Positions 14,779 to 22,180 of a DNA stretch of 22,180 bases are shown in pieces. The first letter of the stretch is position 1. Each line of letters starts with the position of its first letter. This stretch comes from Pseudomonadota bacterium (GTDB lineage: Bacteria; Desulfobacterota; Syntrophobacteria; Syntrophobacterales; Syntrophobacteraceae). The stretch lies in assembly GCA_023416335.1 (NCBI GenBank), contig JAEZHY010000193.1, positions 1 through 22,180 on the forward strand, given 5' to 3'. Both the position numbers and the translations under genes were made by a program. Under the pieces are notes generated by a model, which was not told where the DNA came from, did no database searches, and was given only the letters and a program-made list of their open reading frames with translations.

Positions 14779-16476
14779 TTAAGATGCCTCGATATCTTTA
14801 AGGGGAACTTTCAGGATGACCTTTGTTCCCGCCTCGGGGCTCGAAAGGATTTCGAGTTCTCCGTTAATATGTTTCAGACGCTCTCTTATGCTGAACAGGC
14901 CGAATCCCGTTGAGGCATGCCGTTTCATGGAGGTGCTTTCGGGATCGAACCCGCTTCCGTTATCTTCGACTTCGATTCGGATGTTTCCGCCGTCTCTTTT
15001 GCATCGGATCGCGACCCTGGATGCGTCGGCATGTTTCACCACATTTACCAGCAATTCGCCGACGGCCTGGAAGAGAAGGACCCTTCCGTCTTCGTCGAGC
15101 GGCTTTTCGATTCCGTCCGTCAGGAAGGCGGACCGGATCCCGTGTTCCTTTTGAAATTGTTCGGCAAGCCATTCCAGCGCGGCTTCCAGTCCGAGTTCAT
15201 ATAAGATCGGTGAACTGATTTTGTAAATGATGGAGCGCGTGTCAAGAATTGCCTGGTCGATGTATTTCTTTACTCCCGCGAGTTCGGCTGTGGTCGGCCC
15301 GCTTTTGTCGGATTTGATGAGGGCGCCCAGCCTTATTTTCGAGATTGCAAGCGCCTGGCCGATTCGATCGTGCATTTCGGTCGCTATGCGGTGCCTTTCC
15401 CGTTCTTCAACGAGTAGAAGTTCCGAGGCCATCGATCTTAGTTGTTCCTGGTAGGAATAAAGCTGGCCCGTTCTGTTCTCGAGGATGTCGGCCATTTGAT
15501 CCAGGGCCTTCGCTATGCGTCCCATCTCTCCGGACGTCCCGTAATCGATGCCCGTGCGCGCCTGCATCTCGCCTCCGGAGAGCCTCCGGGCCGTGGCAAC
15601 CAGTGAATCCACGTTGCGGATCACGGTCCTGTCCGCCAGACCCCAGATGATGATTCCCGACAACAGCGACAAAGCGAGGATGAAAAGGTCGAAAGCGAGA
15701 ATCTTGTCGACTTCCGAATAAACAGAGGTAGGGAATCCAATGGCTACGTAGATGCCGGTATCCGCCGCCCCGGACAATGGCCTGAATGCATACAGGCGGG
15801 TCCTGCCGTCCAGTCCCTTCATTTCGCACGTTCCTTCGCGGCGGGCGAGCATCGTCTGGACAAGGGGGGCATCCCCGGCGTCTTCTCCAACATCCGGGTC
15901 AGCCGCCAGGATTGTCCCGCTTCCCGTGATCAGGACGTACTCGGCCCCGTAAGGAAGCTGCAGATCGGCATAACCGGAGAGCATCTTCATATCCAGGACG
16001 GCGAACAGGGCCGCTTTGGAACCCGAAGAGCGAAAATGGAAATAACGGCTCAGGATCAGGCCGGTTTTGCGACCGGACTCCCCCAGCCGGATATCGAGCG
16101 CGAATTCCTTTCCTTCGTTTATTCGACCGGCAATTCCCGCAGTGGAAATTTCGCTGCCGACCGTGATAGCGGAGCCGTCGGCCCGGACGAGACCGATCGC
16201 GGTATAGACGGGATTCCTGTTCCGTACGTTCGAAAGGAGTCCCGCCCAAGACCGATAATCCATCTCCGGGTTTTCAGCCAGGGCGGTCAGGAGTTGAAGA
16301 GCATTGTTGATTGCCATCTCCTGAATGCCTGCTGCCGTTCGCGTAACGCCCATCACGTCTTCATTTATATGCTCCAGCAAAACGCGCCTTTCCCTGAGAT
16401 TGGAAAACACGGTTGCTCCTATGACGGGGATGAGGGTCACGCAAATTATCAGCGCGAAGCGCGTTCGCGTGGTCAC
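14779..16476 (-). CDS. Membrane sensor histidine kinase, HisKA_3 (NarX-like class)
   Basis: This 565-aa kinase has a first membrane helix at about 8-24, a periplasmic sensor of some 235 residues with a Cache-like appearance, a second helix at about 260-281, a HAMP linker (about 282-335) and a coiled coil. The HisKA_3 domain reads ERERHRIATEMHDRIGQAL with H369, followed by HATPase_c with N478, DNGSGF at 505-510 and GFGLFSIRERL near 524. All catalytic residues are present. The start is a GTG at 16474-16476 with AAGGA upstream. It follows the NarL-type regulator by 60 nt and precedes NosL-A by 4 nt, so the sensor is likely tuned to whatever the NosL proteins handle. The ligand itself cannot be read from sequence. 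Confidence 0.92.
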   Translation of the reverse strand: MTTRTRFALIICVTLIPVIGATVFSNLRERRVLLEHINEDVMGVTRTAAGIQEMAINNALQLLTALAENPEMDYRSWAGLLSNVRNRNPVYTAIGLVRADGSAITVGSEISTAGIAGRINEGKEFALDIRLGESGRKTGLILSRYFHFRSSGSKAALFAVLDMKMLSGYADLQLPYGAEYVLITGSGTILAADPDVGEDAGDAPLVQTMLARREGTCEMKGLDGRTRLYAFRPLSGAADTGIYVAIGFPTSVYSEVDKILAFDLFILALSLLSGIIIWGLADRTVIRNVDSLVATARRLSGGEMQARTGIDYGTSGEMGRIAKALDQMADILENRTGQLYSYQEQLRSMASELLLVEERERHRIATEMHDRIGQALAISKIRLGALIKSDKSGPTTAELAGVKKYIDQAILDTRSIIYKISSPILYELGLEAALEWLAEQFQKEHGIRSAFLTDGIEKPLDEDGRVLLFQAVGELLVNVVKHADASRVAIRCKRDGGNIRIEVEDNGSGFDPESTSMKRHASTGFGLFSIRERLKHINGELEILSSPEAGTKVILKVPLKDIEAS

Positions 16477-16536
16477 AGGTAATATGTCCTTATTTCAGAG
16501 AGTTATGCAGCGGATACGGAAGGAGCCGGGGCCGCC

Positions 16537-17187
16537 TTATTCAACGGAGGTTATGCCCTCGCGGATGGCATACTTAACCAGTTCGGCAATGCTTTTGACT
16601 TGCAGCTTATTCATAATCTGATAACGGTGAGTATCCACTGTCTTTACGCTCAGGTTCAGGAGTGAAGCTATCGCCCTGGCACTTTTGCCCTCGGTAAGCA
16701 GCTGTACGATCTCACGCTCCCTTGGAGTGAGCACGTTCGTTTCGGACAGGTCGTTTCGGGACAGATGCTGCAGATAATCTTCCAATACGGGACGCGCTAT
16801 TTCAGGGCTGAGGTAAATCTTCCCCTCCACGGCGCTTCTTATTGCAGTAGCCAGTTCATCAAAAGCACAGTCCTTGAGCAAATACGCCGAAGCCCCTGCT
16901 TTCAGCATTTGAACGACAAATCTCTTATCGGAGTGCATCGAAAGCGCAATGACTTTTGTCCCGGGATTTTGAGAAAGTATCAGGCGTGTTGCTTCGATGC
17001 CGTTCAGGTCCGGCATTCCCACGTCCATTATCACAACGTCCGGATCGAACTTCCGGGCCAAGGCTACGGTTATGCGGCCGTTTTCCGCTTCCGCGACTAC
17101 AGTCATGTCTTCATCCTGGATGATCAGACTCCTGAGACCATCACGCACTATTCTGTGGTCGTCGGCCAATAAGACTCGGATACTCAT
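16537..17187 (-). CDS. NarL/FixJ-family response regulator
   Basis: This 216-aa protein has a receiver domain with D9/D10, phosphoacceptor D55 in VVIMDVGMPD and K105, then a LuxR-type helix-turn-helix (about 150-210) with the usual signature LTPREREIVQLLTEGKSA and SVKTVDTHRYQIMNKL. It should be phosphorylated by the HisKA_3 kinase encoded next and bind DNA as a dimer. I chose the ATG at 17185-17187 because AAGGAG lies 6 nt upstream and homologues start MSIRVLLADDH; the longer frame begins before this site. The likely targets are its own operon and the divergent barrel/NosL-B operon, whose shared control region (17188-17575) lies directly upstream. Confidence 0.93.
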   Translation of the reverse strand: MSIRVLLADDHRIVRDGLRSLIIQDEDMTVVAEAENGRITVALARKFDPDVVIMDVGMPDLNGIEATRLILSQNPGTKVIALSMHSDKRFVVQMLKAGASAYLLKDCAFDELATAIRSAVEGKIYLSPEIARPVLEDYLQHLSRNDLSETNVLTPREREIVQLLTEGKSARAIASLLNLSVKTVDTHRYQIMNKLQVKSIAELVKYAIREGITSVE

Positions 17188-17575
17188 GCACTCTCCTTCC
17201 TGCAGCACTTTATAGCAGCTTGTAACGATGTCAATAATTCCGGTATTCATACTTCAGGAATTCCAGGGTGCGCAGCTTAAGTCTGACCGGAAACTCATGC
17301 AGACTCAGAAGTTTTTTCGATGAAAATAGGAAAATTCCGCCTTCAGAATCAGAATCCGACTGATATCCCCAAACGCGCATGATTGCTATTGTCGGAGTAA
17401 ATAGAGAAAGGGTGGAGCGGGAGACTTGCGATCTAATCTCACCCGGCTTCGCCATTACACCTGAAGCGTTACACAGATGGCGCCGCAGGGTGCCGAGTGA
17501 AAAGCCTGCCGGGAATAACCCTCCTTAAACAGTATTCGGGATCCGGCTATTCAGCCGCATTCAAGGGGAGATTCT
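17188..17575. promoter_or_regulatory. Divergent control region between the regulator operon and the barrel/NosL-B operon
   Basis: This 388-nt region lies between the start codons of two diverging units and must hold at least two promoters. The natural regulator is the NarL-type protein encoded at its left edge. I could not recognise a clear heptamer pair for a NarL-type protein or convincing -35/-10 boxes. It also contains a possible fossil of a barrel C-terminus (17349-17405). The plus unit has a good ribosome-binding site, AAGGGGAG, ahead of the ATG at 17576. Confidence 0.55.
17349..17405 (-). pseudogene. Possible fossil of an outer-membrane barrel C-terminus
   Basis: Read on the minus strand this gives SIYSDNSNHARLGISVGF followed by a stop. 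The alternating hydrophobic pattern and terminal Phe are those of a last beta-strand recognised by the BAM machinery. Stops interrupt this frame a few codons upstream, but shifting frame at the TTTCTCT tract connects it to EIRSQVSRSTLS, which would be a natural continuation. It may therefore be the frameshifted end of a lost gene. The stretch is short and chance is possible. Confidence 0.25.
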
Positions 17576-18652
17576 ATGAATTTCGCACGTGTGATCGTCG
17601 CAGTATTTCTGGTTATCGGAGCTGTTACGGGTACTGCCTTTTCCGCCGAGCATGTCCCGGTTGCCCCGCAGACCGATTTCGATCGTCCGAATTCTTCGGA
17701 TCCGACCGAAATGCCCACCTCCAGGGGGCTCCTTGCTCATCCTTTCGCTCCCCTGGGCGTACCCGGCGCCCATGTATTGAAGCCCGGCAAGTGGATGGTC
17801 TCCTACACCTACGGGCACATGGCAATGGAAGGGAACCTGAGCGGCACCAACGATGTGAGCATTGCCGATGTTTTGAAAAAATATCCGGTTGCCCCGGAGA
17901 GTATGGATGTCGACATGCACATGCTCTGCGGAATGCGCGGAATTACGGACGATTTCTCCCTTATGGTGATGGTGCCCTACGCTTTCAAATCCATGACGAT
18001 GGTCATGCGAAACGGGACCCGTTTTACAACGTACTCCGACGGGATCGGTGACGTCCAGGTGGCGGGACTTTACTCTCTCTACCGCTCAAAGATGCACCAG
18101 ATCGTGTTCTACGGCGGACTCAGCGCACCGACGGGATCGACCAATGCCAGGGACGACACGCCGACGGCCCTCAATTCCAAACTCGGGTATACGATGCAAC
18201 TCGGTTCCGGCACACTCGACTTCGTTCCGGCTCTGACCTACATGGGGAAATTCGAAAGGTTCCACTGGGGATCGCAGGTCTCGGGGGTTATCCACACCGG
18301 GGAGAACAGTAACGAGTACCGCTGGGGCGATCGATATCGCCTGACGGGTTGGGCCGGATACCAGGTCTACGACGGGATCATCGGGTCCCTGCGCCTGGAC
18401 TGGCAATCCTGGGACCATATCCATGGTGCGGATCCCGAACTCGATGCGACGAAAACACCCGGCAAGGACCCCAACCTCAGAGGCGGAGATCGCCTGGATA
18501 TCCTCCCCGGGCTGGCCTGGTATATCGATGAGGGAATGTTCAAGGGCAACAGGCTCTTTATCGAGGGAGGCGTCCCCCTCTATCAGTCTCTTGACGGTCC
18601 CCAGTGCAAGACGACCTGGATGCTGCTGGCGGGGTGGAAACTTGTATTTTAA
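17576..18652 (+). CDS. Met-rich outer-membrane beta-barrel (transporter-like) protein
   Basis: This 358-aa protein begins with a signal peptide (MNFARVIVAVFLVIGAVTGT), probably cleaved at AFSA-EH after residue 24. The rest alternates in the way of beta-strands and ends in WKLVF with terminal Phe, as expected for an outer-membrane barrel. Residues 110-144 are strikingly rich in Met and His: Met at 110, 114, 116, 120, 130, 132, 140, 142 and 144, with HMAM near 81. Similar barrels are annotated only as 'transporter' and, as I recall, often occur near copper genes. It is the first gene of a two-gene unit, 15 nt before NosL-B. The Met cluster suggests a Cu(I) path or a periplasmic docking face for NosL-B, which is inference. 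Confidence 0.82.
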   Translation: MNFARVIVAVFLVIGAVTGTAFSAEHVPVAPQTDFDRPNSSDPTEMPTSRGLLAHPFAPLGVPGAHVLKPGKWMVSYTYGHMAMEGNLSGTNDVSIADVLKKYPVAPESMDVDMHMLCGMRGITDDFSLMVMVPYAFKSMTMVMRNGTRFTTYSDGIGDVQVAGLYSLYRSKMHQIVFYGGLSAPTGSTNARDDTPTALNSKLGYTMQLGSGTLDFVPALTYMGKFERFHWGSQVSGVIHTGENSNEYRWGDRYRLTGWAGYQVYDGIIGSLRLDWQSWDHIHGADPELDATKTPGKDPNLRGGDRLDILPGLAWYIDEGMFKGNRLFIEGGVPLYQSLDGPQCKTTWMLLAGWKLVF

Positions 18653-18667
18653 GAAATGGAGATTTCG

Positions 18668-19186
18668 ATGAAAAAATCGGCTGTAGTTTTGGTGTCGTTT
18701 TTTCTCATAATAACAGGCGCATATGCATTCGCACAGCATCATGCCGCCGGGGATCACAAGGCTTGCGGCTATTGCGGAATGGACAGGGAGAAATTCGCCC
18801 ATTCCGCGATGATGATCGAATTCGAAGACGGTACCATGGCCGGGTCATGCAGCCTTCATTGCGCGGCTATCGACCTGGCGCTCAATATCGATAAGGCGCC
18901 CAAAAAGATCCTTGTCGGCGATTATCTTACGAAAAAGCCGATCGATGCCTCGACGGCCTGCTGGACCATTGGGGGCGACCTGCCGGGAGTGATGACCAAA
19001 AGAGCCAAGTGGGCTTTTGAAAACAAAACGGAATGCGAAAAATACGCAACCGAGCACGGGGCGAAAGTGGCGGACTTCGATGAATCGGTGAAAGCCGCCT
19101 ATGAGGATATGTATACCGATACCAAAATGATCCGCGACAAGAGAAAGGCCAGGAAGGTTCAGCAGGAGCAGGGGCAGCCGAAGTAG
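18668..19186 (+). CDS. NosL-like secreted metal-binding protein B
   Basis: This 172-aa protein has a signal peptide (MKKSAVVLVSFFLIITGAYA) and a mature N-terminus QHHAAGDHKA rich in His. CGYCGMD near 37-43 is the classical NosL CxxCGM motif, and CSLHC follows 26 residues later. C-terminal blocks VMTKRAKWAF and AAYEDMYTDTKMIRDKRKARK match NosL-A, so the two are paralogues; B keeps the canonical motif better (CGM against CRM). No lipobox is present. The ATG at 18668 is preferred over that at 18656 because GGAG at 18658-18661 is correctly spaced for it. Being the partner gene of the Met-rich barrel, it probably passes metal to or from it. Confidence 0.87.
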   Translation: MKKSAVVLVSFFLIITGAYAFAQHHAAGDHKACGYCGMDREKFAHSAMMIEFEDGTMAGSCSLHCAAIDLALNIDKAPKKILVGDYLTKKPIDASTACWTIGGDLPGVMTKRAKWAFENKTECEKYATEHGAKVADFDESVKAAYEDMYTDTKMIRDKRKARKVQQEQGQPK

Positions 19187-19692
19187 GAGACTCCTTTCAA
19201 CCTTCTTTCGCCGGTTTCAACTGTCCGTCTCGCCCACCGGCTTTGGCCATTTCCCCCGCTGGTTCCCAAGGTCCGCCTTGGGAACCCCATCCCGGCAGGC
19301 CGACGGGAAGGGGCGCATACGTGGTTGCTCTTCCGGCAATCAAGCCGCAGCCCTCTTGTGCTTCGAACCCGGAAGTGATTCCGCGCTTCCCATTAGTGAA
19401 TGGCGGATTAGAGCGGGCGCGGAGAAGGGCTGGCTGCTTCTATCGGCTTAAACACGATCTAAACTCGATGAACCATTTTTCCCCGCTGTAAAGAAGTTCC
19501 GTTGCAGGGCACCCACAAGCGCACTCAAGCTGCAGAAGCTGGCTCCACCAAGGGTCTGCATCCTTCCTCGCTGTCTTCCGGGCAAAGAGTCAGGCATTCG
19601 AACCGCCCACAGCCCAATGATCTAAGATGTCGATCATCACCGGCGAGTTCATACCCTTCTGCGGGGCCGCTTTATTGCCCCCGTTTGGAGTT
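19187..19692. other. Intergenic region between convergent units
   Basis: This 506-nt stretch separates the stop of NosL-B from the stop of the autotransporter on the other strand. It contains the inverted copy of the GGTTCCCAAGG hairpin at 19261-19286. I see no gene, no terminator with a T-run and no other internal repeat. Confidence 0.55.
19261..19286. repeat. 26-bp perfect hairpin, GGTTCCCAAGG arms, inverted copy
   Basis: Exact reverse complement of 3865-3890: an 11-bp perfect stem with loop TCCG. The CCCGGCA flank (minus strand TGCCGGG) is shared with the other copy, so the repeat unit is about 40 bp. It lies 75 nt after the NosL-B stop and could shield the 3' end of that transcript. Confidence 0.8.
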
Positions 19693-22180
19693 CTAAAACC
19701 TGTACACCAGACCCGCATTGACGAAGTGAGCGGTATAATTATCTTTCCCAACCTCGGCGCTATAGTCAATCTGTACGATCAGATTCTTTGCCAGCCCTGA
19801 TGCCGCCAGTGTGCCGCCAACAAGCGCAAAGTCCCGGTTGAGTTCGTCGGTCCTGAAAGTGAAAGTGTTGCCTGCCTGTGTCAGGCGGGCATCGAGGCCC
19901 CGGCTGTCGTTTGAGAATTCGTGCTGGTAGGACGCGAAGACCTGGGGAAAGATCTTCAGTTCGCAGGCTTCGAAGGGGAGGGTGATTCTTCCGCCCAAGC
20001 CGGTTTGGAGCGATTCGGCACTCTGGTCTGCAAAGGTCAGGTTGAGGGAATCCGCCCCGTTTTCTGAAAAGCCGTCCACCCAAAGACGTGAGTAAGCAAG
20101 AGTTGCGTTGGGGGTCAGAACGAGACTGCCCATTTTGAAGTCGTATCCCGCTTCACCGTAGGCATTGAATTGATGGCCCGTGGTGGAACTTGCGGCCGTT
20201 CGGGCAATGCCTCCGAAGTTGAGGTCCCGTTCGAGATCGAACAGGCTGAGGGTGTATCCCGCTGAACCGAAAGCATAAAAAGGCTTTGGGATATAGGCTG
20301 CGTAGAGGTTAAGCGGAATTGAATTCGCATCGATGCTTCCGCCGGAGTTTGAAAAATCTGATGCCGTACGGGTATAGCCCGACGCAATCCCTGTAAGGAG
20401 ATCCTCCATCACATGAAAATCGGCCCCTGCCGTAAACCCGCCCATCGTGAAATCGAAGCCCGTTTGATTTGCCGTTGTATTTTGCCAACACCGGGCAAGG
20501 CCTGGTTCGATGTATATGCCCGAATGGCCCGAGTTCGATCCCGGGAAATCGAAAGAGGGCTTCCCGTCCAAGTCGCGTGCGGAATTCGAAGATGGGGCAC
20601 TCGTCAGCATCAGGCTCCCGCCGCCTGAATAATCCAGGGCAAAACCTTTGCCCGTACCGGGAATGCCGAAGTCGGCAAAGCGGATGCTGTTCAGGCGATT
20701 GGAAAGAGCATGGAATTGTAAAGCCGAATTGGTAAACGCAAGTGTCGAGAACGCAGCCGCCTTATCCGGGGAAATCTGCTGGAAGGCGTCCCGGACAGCA
20801 GACGAGGTACCCAGGTGATCTATAGAGTTGAGGGCATCGTTCATGTCGCCCGAAGTCACTCCGGTAATTCCTTGCAGCATGTTTCCGACAGCCTGCTGGT
20901 TATAGGTGAGATCGAGTCCCGAACTTACATAGTCCCGCTGTACGAACAGATCGACGCTGTTCGAATTGTAGAGCGCCTTAAGGGAGAGCGTTGGGGTAAG
21001 ATAGTCGATATTGGAAAAAACGCCGGTTATGCCGCCTGTGGCCGTGAGGACGCCGGAGAAGAACTGGTTGCCTTCCGGGACGTAGCCGCCCGTAAATACC
21101 GCCTTGAGTGAGCCGTTAAGGACGGCGGTTCCGGTCACGTTCAGCTTGTCATAATTCACGGCGGAGCCGATCTCCACGCCCAAAGTGCCGGTTGCGGTTT
21201 GGGTGAAGCTGCCGGTTATATTGATAGTTCCCACTCCGTCGCCCGCGCTCGCCAAGCCGCTGTTTATGAAATTGCCCGATACCGTTCCGCTCCCGCCAAG
21301 AAAGCCGGAGGTATTGTTCAGTAAAGTGCCGTTTCCGGTAAGGGTGCCATTAACGAAGATTATTCCCAGATTGTCGAGTCCCTGCCCGTTGAGGGTGACC
21401 GTACGCCCGGCATCGATCGTAAAGGGAGTGGAAGAGTAATTTGCAAGCCCGTTTGCTGCAGTGAAATCGGCGTCCAACTTGACTGCACCATAATTCAGGA
21501 GCCGTCCGCTGAAAGTGCCGCTTTCATAATTGAATGTTCCCCTATTCTCCAGGCTGCCCTGAACTTCGCCTCCCTGCTGGTAGAAATTGACGGCATTCAG
21601 TGTGCCGCCGGTTTGGTTGAAGATCCCGTTCCTCTTGAGATAGATCGAGTCAGCAGAGAGAGTTCCCCCGCTTAGGGCATAAATTCCAATCCCCTCGGCG
21701 CTGGTCCCCACCACGAGTTTGGAAACTGAATTTGCGCCGCCGCTCTGCAGGAATGTGCCGTACCCATATATATTTTCAGTTTGTGCAGATAAACTACCGT
21801 TATGTAATTCATATGCGCCAGCATATGAGAGGTAAGGGGATTCAAAACCTAATATCAGTATTTCCGTGACATTTGTACCACCATTCTGGACAAAGAGAGA
21901 CAGTGAGCCACTAGGCAGGATGGTTCCGATTTTTTCCATGCCAAAATGAATGTTGCCATTGTTAAGTATATATGTAATCTGTCCAGATCCATATAAAAAC
22001 AGATTTCGACCTTCAACATCTCCGCCGTTCTGTATCATAGAGTTGGATGATCCACCCAAAAATATATCGCCACAAAGCTTTCCTCCATTTAAAGTGTAGA
22101 GTCCAACTTCATTACCATAATAGCCAAAGCCAAACCTGATGGAACTGGCCTTAACTGAACCGCCGTTCTGGGTAAGGTTG
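19693..22180 (-). CDS. Autotransporter with beta-helix passenger, N-terminus beyond the window
   Basis: The frame is open to the window edge, so at least 828 residues are visible and the true start and signal peptide are missing. The N-terminal visible part is made of short repeats alternating YTLNGG/YALSGGTL and FLQSGG/FNQTGG every 20-30 residues, typical of autotransporter-associated beta-helix repeats. A Gly/Asn/Thr-rich passenger follows (LTGNGTLLNNTSGFLGGSG). The last roughly 270 residues form an autotransporter barrel, from GIYIEPGLARCWQ onward, ending NAGLVYRF with terminal Phe. It should be secreted through its own barrel and displayed or released as an adhesin-like protein. Its 3' end converges on NosL-B. 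Base composition becomes visibly more AT-rich beyond about 21770. Confidence 0.9.
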   Translation of the reverse strand, partial: NLTQNGGSVKASSIRFGFGYYGNEVGLYTLNGGKLCGDIFLGGSSNSMIQNGGDVEGRNLFLYGSGQITYILNNGNIHFGMEKIGTILPSGSLSLFVQNGGTNVTEILILGFESPYLSYAGAYELHNGSLSAQTENIYGYGTFLQSGGANSVSKLVVGTSAEGIGIYALSGGTLSADSIYLKRNGIFNQTGGTLNAVNFYQQGGEVQGSLENRGTFNYESGTFSGRLLNYGAVKLDADFTAANGLANYSSTPFTIDAGRTVTLNGQGLDNLGIIFVNGTLTGNGTLLNNTSGFLGGSGTVSGNFINSGLASAGDGVGTINITGSFTQTATGTLGVEIGSAVNYDKLNVTGTAVLNGSLKAVFTGGYVPEGNQFFSGVLTATGGITGVFSNIDYLTPTLSLKALYNSNSVDLFVQRDYVSSGLDLTYNQQAVGNMLQGITGVTSGDMNDALNSIDHLGTSSAVRDAFQQISPDKAAAFSTLAFTNSALQFHALSNRLNSIRFADFGIPGTGKGFALDYSGGGSLMLTSAPSSNSARDLDGKPSFDFPGSNSGHSGIYIEPGLARCWQNTTANQTGFDFTMGGFTAGADFHVMEDLLTGIASGYTRTASDFSNSGGSIDANSIPLNLYAAYIPKPFYAFGSAGYTLSLFDLERDLNFGGIARTAASSTTGHQFNAYGEAGYDFKMGSLVLTPNATLAYSRLWVDGFSENGADSLNLTFADQSAESLQTGLGGRITLPFEACELKIFPQVFASYQHEFSNDSRGLDARLTQAGNTFTFRTDELNRDFALVGGTLAASGLAKNLIVQIDYSAEVGKDNYTAHFVNAGLVYRF

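Noticed and set aside
17231..17455. Minus-strand frame of 74 codons in the divergent region
   Set aside because: It has no good ribosome-binding site and no domain. Only the short alternative-frame tail at 17349-17405 looked meaningful.
17478..17494. Sigma-54-like promoter, TGGCGCC-N5-GTGCC
   Set aside because: The GG and GC dinucleotides have the right spacing, but several other consensus positions differ and the neighbouring regulator is NarL-type, not a sigma-54 activator.
19430..19491. Short plus-strand frame ending FYRLKHDLNSMNHFSPL, possibly a transposase tail
   Set aside because: I could not match it to a transposase family from the sequence alone, and no terminal repeats or further fragments are visible.
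1..22180. CRISPR array, tRNA or rRNA gene
   Set aside because: No regularly spaced direct repeats, cloverleaf-like sequences or conserved rRNA segments were noticed on either strand.

Overview
The window looks like a stretch of a Gram-negative, probably anaerobic chromosome, most likely Desulfobacterota (Syntrophobacter-like). This is an inference from gene content: LepA/HemW neighbours, outer-membrane barrels, Rcp1-type receiver proteins, NosL-like proteins, and a hypothetical protein that resembles a family I associate with Syntrophobacter. No tRNA, rRNA or CRISPR array was seen. Most of the coding is on the minus strand, and the genes are separated by unusually long intergenic stretches packed with hairpin (REP-type) repeats.

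Layout. Positions 1-708 are non-coding and carry REP-type hairpins. From 3418 down to 709 runs a four-gene minus-strand operon: three paralogous stand-alone receiver proteins and one soluble PAS histidine kinase. The middle receiver has Asn where the phosphoacceptor Asp should be. Positions 3419-4095 hold a decayed, duplicated block. The plus-strand pair at 4096-6408 is a glutaredoxin-fold/HEAT fusion protein followed by a conserved hypothetical gene broken by one extra A. Minus-strand genes follow: a SnoaL-like protein (6444-6890), a Fis-type HTH fragment (7173-7490), a secreted seven-repeat propeller-like protein (7746-8879), then hemW and lepA, which overlap by 8 nt (9552-12471). A RAYT (REP-associated tyrosine transposase) lies between two inverted REP hairpins at 12880-13593, followed by an orphan HicB antitoxin at 13832.

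The most interesting region is 14202-19186. Two diverging transcription units each end in a NosL-like secreted Cys/His/Met protein. The minus unit encodes a NarL-type regulator, a membrane HisKA_3 kinase with an extracytoplasmic sensor, and NosL-A. The plus unit encodes a Met-rich outer-membrane barrel and NosL-B. No nosZ or other denitrification gene is present. A plausible reading is a self-contained envelope system that senses and handles a metal, copper being the obvious candidate from the NosL family. The window closes with an autotransporter (19693 to the window edge) whose N-terminus lies outside.

The repeats tie the window together. At least five hairpin families recur, often as inverted copies up to 15 kb apart. 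A block containing the tail of a sigma-54 activator gene plus a REP-like tract occurs twice (3498-3758 and 7192-7738). The first copy has lost about 277 bp between TGAA microhomologies and carries a frameshift.
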